Positions 1 through 5,541 of a stretch of 11,849 nt of DNA are shown here, in pieces. A program made the position numbers and the translations under genes. Where the stretch lies: contig JAAUSP010000199.1 of NCBI GenBank assembly GCA_012032575.1, positions 1-11,849 on the forward strand, written 5' to 3'. The notes beneath the pieces were generated by a model, which was given only the letters and a program-made list of their open reading frames with translations, searched no databases and had not been told where the DNA came from. This DNA is from Anaerolineales bacterium. Lineage in GTDB: Bacteria; Chloroflexota; Anaerolineae; 4572-78; J111. The first letter of the stretch is position 1. Each line of letters starts with the position of its first letter.

Positions 1-30
1 TCACGGATCAGGATGATAATGATTCGTACT

Positions 31-114
31 CATGTCATTTCGAGGCCGTAGGCCGAGAAATCTTTACCGTGCTGCATCGGCCTCGGAGATTTCTCCCTTC
101 GGTCGAATGACATG
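31..114. repeat. Palindromic dispersed element, copy A
   Basis: The ends CATGTCATTTCGA (31-43) and TCGAATGACATG (103-114) are inverted repeats with one base missing on the right. Inside them is a second inverted pair, GAGAAATCT (55-63) and AGATTTCTC (87-95), so the element can fold as a nested hairpin. Its right half (GATTTCTCCCTTCGGTCGA) recurs at 9357-9375. It has no coding capacity, so if mobile it would need an enzyme supplied from elsewhere, like a MITE; that is inference. It ends 34 nt before the start codon of the CcbP-like gene. Confidence 0.75.
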
Positions 115-148
115 GCTGAGTAGTTACTCAAGAAAGTAGAGGTGCATC

Positions 149-505
149 ATGGCCCAGTTTCAAACTTCCGCCGAAAAAGAAGCTAAAATGGCCGAATGGC
201 AGCAGCGTGACTGGCCTGCCTGGCTCAAAACGCAGCTACAATTTCCTTTTGAAGCCAACCGGACCAAAGATGAAGACGCCGACGACGGTTTGCTGACGCT
301 GCGCAACCCCTTCCCGGTCGGCCAGCGTCTGACCGTACTCGGCCTGGCCGACGTGCCGATGAACGATTACGAAGGCGTGGTGGTCAAGGTGCAGCGCGGC
401 GCCAACAAAGGCACCGTTCCCCTGGCCGATTTGGAAGTGACGCCGAAAGACAACGCCAATTATAACCCGGTTCAGGAATTTGTGGCATATTGGTCAAGCC
501 GGTGA
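149..505 (+). CDS. CcbP-like calcium-binding family protein
   Basis: A 118-residue acidic, soluble protein with no signal peptide or membrane segment. The arrangement of a W-rich N-terminal helix (residues 17-30), the QFPFEA segment (31-36), then a small beta-barrel-like part with VGQRLTVLGLAD (57-68), VVVKVQ (77-82) and VPLADLEV (90-97), and a terminal YW pair (114-115), resembles the cyanobacterial calcium-binding protein CcbP family, in which acidic side chains bind calcium. The acidic stretch DEDADD (41-46) is a likely ion-binding or flexible loop. The name rests on my recognition of the pattern, not on a search; a calcium role in this organism is unproven. The start is supported by AGAGGTG at 138-144, 4 nt before ATG. 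It converges with the EVE-like gene (44 nt apart) and follows repeat copy A. Confidence 0.62.
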   Translation: MAQFQTSAEKEAKMAEWQQRDWPAWLKTQLQFPFEANRTKDEDADDGLLTLRNPFPVGQRLTVLGLADVPMNDYEGVVVKVQRGANKGTVPLADLEVTPKDNANYNPVQEFVAYWSSR

Positions 506-549
506 GGGTGGACGCTTTGCGTTGAGGGCTGGAGGATTTTCAGCTTTCG

Positions 550-1011
550 CTATTCTTCTTCCAAACTACTCTCTTCCTGAATCCTGGCGAACAAACTTTG
601 GATATAGTCATCGTTAATAGCGAACATTGTCGCAAAATTTTTCTGATTCCCTCTTATTTCATCTACTATTTCTTGAATCTCGTCATCATAAATTGGTGTA
701 TCGCTCAAAATTTCACTTGGAAAAACAGGCAAGTGATAAATACAGTTGTATTCGGTATTATATTTTAGGCATTCATAACAATCGAAGATTACTCCCAAAC
801 CGTATAAACCGGGTTGGTTAGTTCCCGATACTACAAACCAATAAAGAATTGTGTCACCAGCTTTGGGGTCCATTTCTTTGGGTCGAATCTCTCTTGTTAG
901 CCATTCGAGATATTCTTCTGATTCGACATCTTCTCGAAAATCATCAGGAGTGTAGAAGCTGCCATCTTGCAGTGGTCTTTCAGCATTCATTTGATAGAGC
1001 CATACAGTCAT
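550..1011 (-). CDS. Hypothetical protein, possible EVE/PUA-like domain
   Basis: A 153-residue acidic protein. It opens with a strand ending in W (MTVWLYQMN, 1-9), a Y-x-x-x-D-F segment (20-25), W37, then a GD-x-ILYWF strand (52-59) and a GLYGLGVIF strand (68-76). This order of W-rich strand, 'GD-x-hydrophobic' turn and 'Y-G-x-G' strand is what EVE/PUA-like domains show; such domains bind modified bases in DNA or RNA. The match is by eye and modest, so the function stays open. The tail ends in a Glu-rich stretch. The start is well supported by AAGGAG, 7 nt before ATG. GC is low: 65 of 180 bases in the three 60-base lines I counted (601-660, 661-720, 841-900), against 42 of 60 in one pgm line, suggesting acquisition from another source. 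It lies 43 nt downstream of brnA on the same strand and may be co-transcribed with it. Confidence 0.6.
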   Translation of the reverse strand: MTVWLYQMNAERPLQDGSFYTPDDFREDVESEEYLEWLTREIRPKEMDPKAGDTILYWFVVSGTNQPGLYGLGVIFDCYECLKYNTEYNCIYHLPVFPSEILSDTPIYDDEIQEIVDEIRGNQKNFATMFAINDDYIQSLFARIQEESSLEEE

Positions 1012-1054
1012 AGTTTTTCTCCTTCAATATGTGGGTAACTGGCCTCCCTGTCCC

Positions 1055-1390
1055 TCATTCCTGAACTTGCAATTCCTCTCGGATGACCCGTCGTAATATC
1101 TCCTCCAGCCGATTAACCTGCATGCTCTCCTTCAGCGTTTCGTTGATTAACGTTTGATAACCTCGCCCTCCCGCCCGCGCTTTGAAATACTCAATCACTT
1201 CCGCATCCAGATAAATATTAACCCGAACCTTACTCTTTGAAACAGGTTTGCCGCCAACCCTGAGTCGAGCGTGGGCCATTTGTTCAGCCGTGACTTCGGG
1301 AATATCGCTTAAATCTATCTCGTCATCGCTCATTTGATCGAGGGCTTCCCAGTCAGTCTGAGAAACTCTGGAAATAGAGTTGCTGTTCAT
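1055..1390 (-). CDS. brnA: BrnA family antitoxin (ribbon-helix-helix)
   Basis: A 111-residue protein. Residues 1-50 are acidic and probably contact the toxin; residues 55-90 (VRVNIYLDAEVIEYFKARA, then GRGYQTLINETLKE) form the beta-strand plus two helices of a ribbon-helix-helix DNA-binding domain typical of BrnA. Known family role: it neutralises the BrnT ribonuclease and, as antitoxin or complex, represses the operon. A longer reading from 1432 is possible, but ATG at 1390 has AAAGG 9 nt upstream and gives the usual small overlap with brnT: the first 38 nt lie inside the toxin gene. A C-terminal helix with a heptad-like look (residues 91-109) follows the DNA-binding part. Toxin-first gene order is the standard brnTA order. 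Confidence 0.88.
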   Translation of the reverse strand: MNSNSISRVSQTDWEALDQMSDDEIDLSDIPEVTAEQMAHARLRVGGKPVSKSKVRVNIYLDAEVIEYFKARAGGRGYQTLINETLKESMQVNRLEEILRRVIREELQVQE

Positions 1391-1628
1391 ACTTTGTTGC
1401 CTTTCGCAGCGAAATAATCCTGATAACCTCATTTCGTTCTGTGTGAGCGATAACCACTACTGCCCCTTTTAACAAACCCAGGGTGATGAATCTGTCTTCG
1501 CCATACGCATAGCGGTTATCCTCAAAGGTAAAGGTAGCTCCAGAGAAGATGATTTCCGCTTCAGCAAAATCGAGGCGGTGCTTATGGAGGTTAGTTTGTC
1601 GTTTGGCCTCGTCCCACTCGAATTTCAT
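1353..1628 (-). CDS. brnT: BrnT family toxin (RelE-fold ribonuclease)
   Basis: A 91-residue protein of typical BrnT length. It carries the family landmarks in order: FEWDEAKRQTNLHKH (3-17), DFAEAEIIF (20-28), D37-x-R39 followed by YGEDRF (42-47), the LGLLKGAVVVIAHTER strand pair (50-65), and RIISLRKATKYEQQLY (70-85). BrnT toxins are ribonucleases that stop translation; the basic and His residues in these segments are the expected catalytic set. No Shine-Dalgarno sequence precedes the ATG. The best -10 (1634-1639) would put the transcript start at or almost at the start codon, so translation may be leaderless. It overlaps brnA by 38 nt and lies downstream of hydrolase 1 on the same strand, but has its own promoter and palindrome. 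Confidence 0.9.
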   Translation of the reverse strand: MKFEWDEAKRQTNLHKHRLDFAEAEIIFSGATFTFEDNRYAYGEDRFITLGLLKGAVVVIAHTERNEVIRIISLRKATKYEQQLYFQSFSD

Positions 1629-1633
1629 AATAT

Positions 1634-1661
1634 ATTGTATGTATAATTATACATATAGCAA
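1634..1661 (-). promoter_or_regulatory. Predicted brnTA promoter
   Basis: On the minus strand TTGCTA (1661-1656) and TACAAT (1639-1634) are separated by 16 nt, an acceptable sigma-70-type pair. Transcription would begin around 1628-1626, the brnT start codon itself. An alternative -10, TATAAT (1651-1646), lies inside the palindrome but lacks a good -35. The core-promoter consensus of this phylum is assumed, not known from this sequence. Confidence 0.45.
1638..1655. promoter_or_regulatory. 18-bp perfect palindrome, likely BrnA operator
   Basis: TATGTATAATTATACATA equals its own reverse complement over all 18 bases. It sits exactly in the spacer of the predicted brnTA promoter, where a bound ribbon-helix-helix dimer would block RNA polymerase. 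Autorepression by BrnA is known for the family; the assignment of this site is inference from position and symmetry. Confidence 0.6.
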
Positions 1662-1700
1662 GTTCGAAATGGTTTTTGGAATATGCGAGCTGCCGAATAC

Positions 1701-2771
1701 CTATCCTATCCACTCACCGATCAACCTCCACACCGTCTCCGGCTGCTCGATGTGGGGCGAGTGACCGCAGTTGGCAATGACTTCTTCGCGGTACCGACCT
1801 CCCTGAGCCTGATAGTCGTTCAGCAGGGCGCGGATTTGGGCAATCATCGGCTGCGGGGGATAGATTTCTGCGCCGGGCCAGCCGGGGATTGCGCCCAACT
1901 GTCCCAGGTAGCCAAAATCAAACAGCGAGGTATCCGAGACAATTTGGTCGCCGTCGCCGCGAATCCACAGGACCGGCGGTTGGGGGTTGACCTGGGCAAA
2001 GGCTGCCAGGTTGAAGAATTTGGGCGACATAGCGTTGTTCATCCCCATCGGCCCGGGCGCGACCCCCGGCCAGTTCGCCGAAGTGGTCAGGTTGCCCGGA
2101 TAATTCTCGTCGCCCGTTCTGGCCTGCAACACCGCCGAGAGAAAGACCTCCTCTCGCTCCGGGGCGGCGCGAAAGGGTGGTTTAAAGAAAAAGTTATTCA
2201 TTATCTGGCGCGGCGAAGCATCCGTTTCCTCGCTCCGGTCGCCGGCGGCCAGGCGGCGGACAAACTCCGGGCTGGCCGTGCCGCCGCCCGAACCGGCATA
2301 ATCCGGCCAGCAGGGCGTCCCCGCCTCATCTTTGGTCCCGCCAAAACCGTAAGGCGACATCGGCGCAATCAACACCAGCGAGGCCACCGTGTTGGGATGA
2401 TCTATGGTGTACTGCATCACCACCCCGGCTCCGACCGACCAGCCCACCAGGTGGACTCGCTGTTCGCCGCCGGTCAGATGCAGGGTTTCAATCAGGCTGT
2501 GCAGATCGTCCGAGAAATCGCGCAGGCCGCGCGTCGCCTCCACCGGCCTGGTTTCCGATTCGCCAAACCCGCGCATATCCGGGGCCAGCGCCCGATAGCC
2601 GGGCGGCAGCGCCAGCATCGTCTCTTCCCAAAAGCGGCTGGAGACAATATTACCGTGAATAAAAACGACCGGCTGCCCATCGGCGGACCCGCTGCTCAAC
2701 AGGCAGGTCTTCAACCGGGGCGTGTCAACAATAGCGGCAGAAATGCCGGGCAGTAAGGGGGAGTTGTTCAT
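1701..2771 (-). CDS. Alpha/beta-fold hydrolase (hydrolase 1)
   Basis: A 356-residue cytoplasmic hydrolase with a complete-looking catalytic set: oxyanion motif FIHGN (37-41), nucleophile elbow GWSVG (110-114, Ser112), acid near D273/D275 in RGDGDQ, and His337 in NCGHSPH. D65-M-R-G-F-G is the usual 'D-x-R-G-x-G' turn. Residues about 135-260 form a long cap that should set substrate choice; it is longer than in small esterases of about 270 residues. The substrate cannot be told from sequence; ester, lactone or epoxide hydrolysis are all possible in this fold. A start at 2837 is open, but ATG 2771 is preceded by AGGAG 7 nt away, so I chose it. It lies 153 nt downstream of the acyl-CoA synthetase on the same strand, so a shared transcript is possible but not certain. 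Confidence 0.85.
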   Translation of the reverse strand: MNNSPLLPGISAAIVDTPRLKTCLLSSGSADGQPVVFIHGNIVSSRFWEETMLALPPGYRALAPDMRGFGESETRPVEATRGLRDFSDDLHSLIETLHLTGGEQRVHLVGWSVGAGVVMQYTIDHPNTVASLVLIAPMSPYGFGGTKDEAGTPCWPDYAGSGGGTASPEFVRRLAAGDRSEETDASPRQIMNNFFFKPPFRAAPEREEVFLSAVLQARTGDENYPGNLTTSANWPGVAPGPMGMNNAMSPKFFNLAAFAQVNPQPPVLWIRGDGDQIVSDTSLFDFGYLGQLGAIPGWPGAEIYPPQPMIAQIRALLNDYQAQGGRYREEVIANCGHSPHIEQPETVWRLIGEWIG

Positions 2772-2787
2772 TGGTTTCTCCTGTTGC

Positions 2788-2810
2788 AAGGTTGGAAATT
2801 TACCAACCTT
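2788..2810. repeat. Hairpin in the leader of hydrolase 1, with a second half-copy
   Basis: AAGGTTGG (2788-2795) and CCAACCTT (2803-2810) form a perfect 8-bp stem with a 7-nt loop, 17 nt before the hydrolase 1 start. The right part, AAATTTACCAACCTT (2796-2810), recurs with one change at 2898-2912. The remaining bases of the 2772-2924 gap show nothing else that I can support. Confidence 0.5.
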
Positions 2811-2924
2811 TGTCTCGTTCATAAACAAATCGCACATTATACCGGCGGGCTGCTGTTACAGTCGAGCCGTTTGTATAACATCTTAGCGAATACGGCAAAA
2901 TTTACCAGCCTTCCAATCTTTCAT

Positions 2925-4469
2925 CTATCCATTCTTTAAATACTGCGCCCGGAGCTCACGCCGGAGGATTTTGCCGGCGGCGGAAATGGGCAGTGACTCC
3001 ACAAAGACGACGGTTTTGGGTACTTTATAACGGGCCAGGTGAGCGCTCAAATGTTCCAGCAGTTCAGCTTCGCTGATGGTTTGGCCCGGTTTCAGCACCA
3101 CGCAGGCCCGTCCGACTTCGCCCCATTTGGGGTCGGGCAGACCGATGACGGCGCATTGCAGCACCGCCGAGTGCTTGTACAGCGCGGCCTCGATTTCTGT
3201 GGGGTAAACATTCTCGCCGCCGGAAAGAAACATATCTTTGAGCCGGTCAACAATGTAGAAGTACCACTCCTCGTCGTACCGGGCCAGGTCGCCGGTGTGC
3301 AGCCAGCCCTCGGCATCCACTACCTCGGCCCAGGCGGCGGGATTGTTGAAGTAGCCGGAGGCCATGCTCGGACCTTTGAGGATCAGCTCGCCCACCTGAT
3401 TGGGGCCGAGCCGCTCGCCGGTGGCCGGGTTAACGATGCGGGCGTCAATAAAAAAGTTGGGCCGGCCAATGCTGCCGGCTTTGCGGATGGCGTCTTCGGG
3501 CGGGAGGGCAAACAGGCCCGGCCCAAACTCGGTCATGCCGAAGCCCTGTTTGAAACGAACTCCCTTTTCGCGGGTGTAATACTCCACCAGCGGCACGGGC
3601 AGCGGCGCGCCCCCGCTGGTGCAAAAGCGCAGCGAACTGAGGTCGGCCTGCGACCAGTTGGTTGCTTGAGTCAACATCTGGTACATGGCCGGCACGGCGG
3701 CAAAAATGGTCACTTGTTCCCGCTGGATAAGGTGCAGGACCCGTTCGGGGTCGAACCGTTTGGTCAGGATGGTCAGCCCGCCGAAGATCATCTGGGCCAG
3801 GGTGTAGGCAAACAACCCCCCGGCGTGGAACATGGGAAAAACGTTGAGGTAAATATCGCCGTGGCCCAAATCGTGGATGACGGTGTTGTAGCCGTTCCAG
3901 GCCACCTGGCGATGGCTGATCTGCGCCCCTTTGGACAGTCCGGTGGTGCCGCCGGTAAAGAGGAGGGCCGCCGTGTCTTCGGCTTCCAGCGACTCGCAGG
4001 TGACGGGCGTTTCCGGAGCGCTGCTCAGGATGTCGTCAAAGAGGATGCTGCCGGCGATACCCGGCCCGTCGAGATGAACCCAGTGGGTAACGGAGGTTCC
4101 GGCCTGGGCCAGTTGAGCGATGGTTTCCCGGAATGGGTCGCCGTAGAGGATGACCCTGGGGGTGACGTTCTGGCAAATCCCCAGCAGTTCGCGCCAATGC
4201 AGCCGCCAGTTGAAGCCGGTGTGCATCGCGCCGAGTTTGCCGCAGGCGCAAAACAGGTCCAGGTGTTCGACCCCGTCGTTGGCCAGAATCGCCACCCGGT
4301 CGCCCTTTTGCACCCCGGCCTCGCTTTTGAGCCAGTTGGCCAGCCGGTTGGCTCGGTGGTTCATCTCGGCAAAGGTCAACCGCAGTTCCGGCGTTTTGCC
4401 GGTGTCCACAATCGCCAGGGCGTCGGGGCTGTAAATCGTCCGCCGGCCCAGATAGTCGCCGATGTACAT
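2925..4469 (-). CDS. Acyl-CoA synthetase (AMP-binding, ANL superfamily), FadD-like
   Basis: A 514-residue enzyme that should activate a carboxylic (probably fatty) acid with ATP to the acyl-adenylate and transfer it to CoA. ANL landmarks appear in order: phosphate loop FTGGTTGLSKG (171-181), FPMFHAGG (211-218), GFGMTEFGP (309-317), GWLHTGD (388-394, Asp394 for the ribose), hinge DRLKD (408-412), GGENVYPTEIE (417-427), and the C-terminal catalytic lysine K500 in SAAGK. Length and a soluble N-terminus fit medium/long-chain acyl-CoA ligases. Odd point: the loop has Ser where the family almost always has Pro (TTG-x-PKG), although the lysine is kept. A near-perfect AAGGAGG lies 5 nt before ATG, the strongest ribosome site in the window. 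Flanking hydrolases on the same strand suggest work on esters or thioesters. Chain-length preference cannot be read from the sequence. Confidence 0.9.
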   Translation of the reverse strand: MYIGDYLGRRTIYSPDALAIVDTGKTPELRLTFAEMNHRANRLANWLKSEAGVQKGDRVAILANDGVEHLDLFCACGKLGAMHTGFNWRLHWRELLGICQNVTPRVILYGDPFRETIAQLAQAGTSVTHWVHLDGPGIAGSILFDDILSSAPETPVTCESLEAEDTAALLFTGGTTGLSKGAQISHRQVAWNGYNTVIHDLGHGDIYLNVFPMFHAGGLFAYTLAQMIFGGLTILTKRFDPERVLHLIQREQVTIFAAVPAMYQMLTQATNWSQADLSSLRFCTSGGAPLPVPLVEYYTREKGVRFKQGFGMTEFGPGLFALPPEDAIRKAGSIGRPNFFIDARIVNPATGERLGPNQVGELILKGPSMASGYFNNPAAWAEVVDAEGWLHTGDLARYDEEWYFYIVDRLKDMFLSGGENVYPTEIEAALYKHSAVLQCAVIGLPDPKWGEVGRACVVLKPGQTISEAELLEHLSAHLARYKVPKTVVFVESLPISAAGKILRRELRAQYLKNG

Positions 4470-4486
4470 GGGGACCTCCTTATATT

Positions 4487-4537
4487 GGGTGTCAGGTGTC
4501 GGGTGTCAGGGGTCAGGGATCAGGGGTCGGGGGTCAA
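4487..4537. repeat. Heptamer repeat tract, GGTCAGG type
   Basis: The tract reads as consecutive 7-nt units such as GGGTGTC, AGGTGTC, GGGTGTC, AGGGGTC, AGGGATC, AGGGGTC, GGGGGTC. Bases 4511-4536 match 11811-11836 in 24 of 26 positions. Four G runs (4509-4512, 4516-4518, 4523-4526, 4529-4533) with loops of 3, 4 and 2 nt fit a G-quadruplex pattern on the plus strand. It lies just upstream of the acyl-CoA synthetase ribosome site. Confidence 0.8.
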
Positions 4538-4540
4538 GTG

Positions 4541-4575
4541 TTACGCACCACGCACCACGTCTCACGCATCACGCA
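4541..4575. repeat. Heptamer repeat tract, ACGCATC type
   Basis: Units TTACGCACC, ACGCACC, ACGTCTC, ACGCATC, ACGC are degenerate 7-nt repeats. They match the right arms of the hairpins at 5449-5464 and 7395-7417. The tract runs into the end of the hydrolase 2 gene and supplies its stop codon (4562-4564). Confidence 0.7.
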
Positions 4576-4985
4576 AAAACGCTTTCACAATTTCAATCCA
4601 TCCGTCCGGCTGCTCGATGGGCAGCATGTGGCCGGCTGCGGCAATCAGATGAAGGTGGGCCTGGGGAATTTTGGCTTTGATGAGTTCGCCGTTGGGGAAG
4701 GAGGTGGTGTGGTCGGCCTCGCCAAAAAGGAGGCACAACGGTGGCTGAAAAGTGGCCGGGGGGAGGAGTTTATCGGTTTGAAGGTAGGCCTGAGATGCGC
4801 CGAGCTGGCGCAGGAAAATGGCGGGCGGTTGAGTCCGGTTGAGGGCAATCTGGATCAGGGCCTCAACTAAATCGGGGTGTCTGGTTTCAAATCCGGGGGC
4901 GGTCGCTACCAGGATGCCCCGTTTGGCCAGTTCGCCGGGGTCGCCCTGGCGGTTGAGTAATAATTCGGTCGCCGCGGCGGAGGGC
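4562..4985 (-). pseudogene. C-terminal half of hydrolase 2, out of frame
   Basis: In the frame ending at TGA 4562-4564 the reverse strand encodes the missing second half of hydrolase 2: after the junction come ATELLLNRQGD, then GILVATAPGFE, FLRQLGASQAY, the catalytic-acid strand CLLFGEADHTT, and the catalytic-His segment LIAAAGHMLPIEQPD, ending in FLRDA. This frame is open back to a stop at 5021-5023 and has no credible start codon of its own, so it is a continuation and not a gene. Removing one base (or adding two) at about 4968-4990 joins it to the N-terminal part; 811 minus 1 bases gives exactly 270 codons (269 residues plus stop). Whether the shift is real or an assembly error cannot be decided here. 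Confidence 0.8.
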
Positions 4986-5372
4986 GAGCACGGCAGTGGG
5001 GCCGGGATACAGCCCCGACATCATCACCACCCCACCGACTCGCTCCGGGTGGCTGCGTCCCAACTCAAAGGCAATCATCGCCCCCAGCGAATGACCGATA
5101 ATGTGCGCCCGCTCAAGCTGGAGCTGATCGAGCAGGGCCAGGGTGTCGGCGGCCATCATCTCGACGGTGTACGGGGCATCGGGCATGCTGCTTTGCCCCA
5201 CCCCGCGATTATCAAAGGAAATAACCCGGAAATCCTGGGCTAAGGTGGTCAAAATACCGGCCAAATCCCAGTAGTTGCGGCCCTGCCCCACCCCCGAAAT
5301 CAAGACAACGGGCTGGCCCTGGCCGACCACTTCGTAATACAATTGAATATCGTTGGCGGTTATGGTTGGCAT
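4887..5372 (-). CDS. Alpha/beta-fold hydrolase 2, N-terminal part (frame-broken)
   Basis: Residues 1 to about 133 are a clean hydrolase start: PVVLISGVGQG (21-31, oxyanion region), FDNRGVGQSS (53-62), nucleophile elbow GHSLG (93-97, Ser95), and VVMMSG (115-120). After LALRR the reading turns into unrelated Arg/Pro-rich residues to the stop at 4887, which marks the frame change; the acid and His of the triad are in the other frame (4562-4985). The rebuilt 269-residue protein would be a small esterase/lactonase-type enzyme resembling 3-oxoadipate enol-lactonase-like hydrolases; the substrate is unknown. I see no clear ribosome site before ATG 5372. It heads the minus-strand run and is divergent from cinA. 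Confidence 0.8.
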   Translation of the reverse strand: MPTITANDIQLYYEVVGQGQPVVLISGVGQGRNYWDLAGILTTLAQDFRVISFDNRGVGQSSMPDAPYTVEMMAADTLALLDQLQLERAHIIGHSLGAMIAFELGRSHPERVGGVVMMSGLYPGPTAVLALRRGDRIITQPPGRPRRTGQTGHPGSDRPRI

Positions 5373-5418
5373 TGTTTAATGGTGATGGTTTTTGTTTCGC
5401 CGGGACAGATAGTTTGGA

Positions 5419-5464
5419 TGATGCGTGATACGTGATACGTGACTTTCTACGCATCACGCATCAC
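5419..5464. repeat. Heptamer hairpin, copy 1
   Basis: Units TGATGC, GTGATAC, GTGATAC, then loop GACTTTCT (5441-5448), then ACGCATC, ACGCATC, AC. The left arm 5425-5440 pairs with 5449-5464 over 16 positions with two A-C mismatches. It lies in the divergent gap between hydrolase 2 and cinA. Copy 2 with the same loop is at 7357-7417. Confidence 0.8.
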
Positions 5465-5491
5465 TATAATTTGCCGTTTACCCAAACGTAG

Positions 5492-5497
5492 TATAAT
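5492..5497 (+). promoter_or_regulatory. Possible -10 element for cinA
   Basis: TATAAT lies 44 nt before the cinA ATG, with TTGCCG (5471-5476) 15 nt upstream as a weak -35 (slightly short spacer). A second TATAAT at 5465-5470 touches the repeat hairpin and has no -35 outside it. Confidence 0.4.
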
Positions 5498-5541
5498 TTA
5501 GCCTGTTTCAACTTGCAAATAGATCGTAATTGAGGATAACC

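Noticed and set aside
31..114. Insertion sequence remnant
   Set aside because: No transposase fragment or target duplication is visible; only inverted ends shared with the second copy.
506..549. Terminator between the two convergent genes
   Set aside because: Only a 4-bp GCTG/CAGC pair around GAGGATTTT is visible, too weak to call.
1390..1432. Longer BrnA start at 1432
   Set aside because: It would overlap the toxin far more, has no ribosome site, and the extra residues do not look like BrnA; ATG 1390 has AAAGG upstream.
1683..2756. 357-codon plus-strand open frame opposite hydrolase 1
   Set aside because: Arg/Gly/Ala-rich nonsense with no ribosome site; the minus strand encodes an evident hydrolase.
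3039..4652. 537-codon plus-strand open frame opposite the acyl-CoA synthetase
   Set aside because: Its translation has no recognisable motif and is a by-product of GC-rich codon bias; the minus-strand gene carries all ANL motifs.
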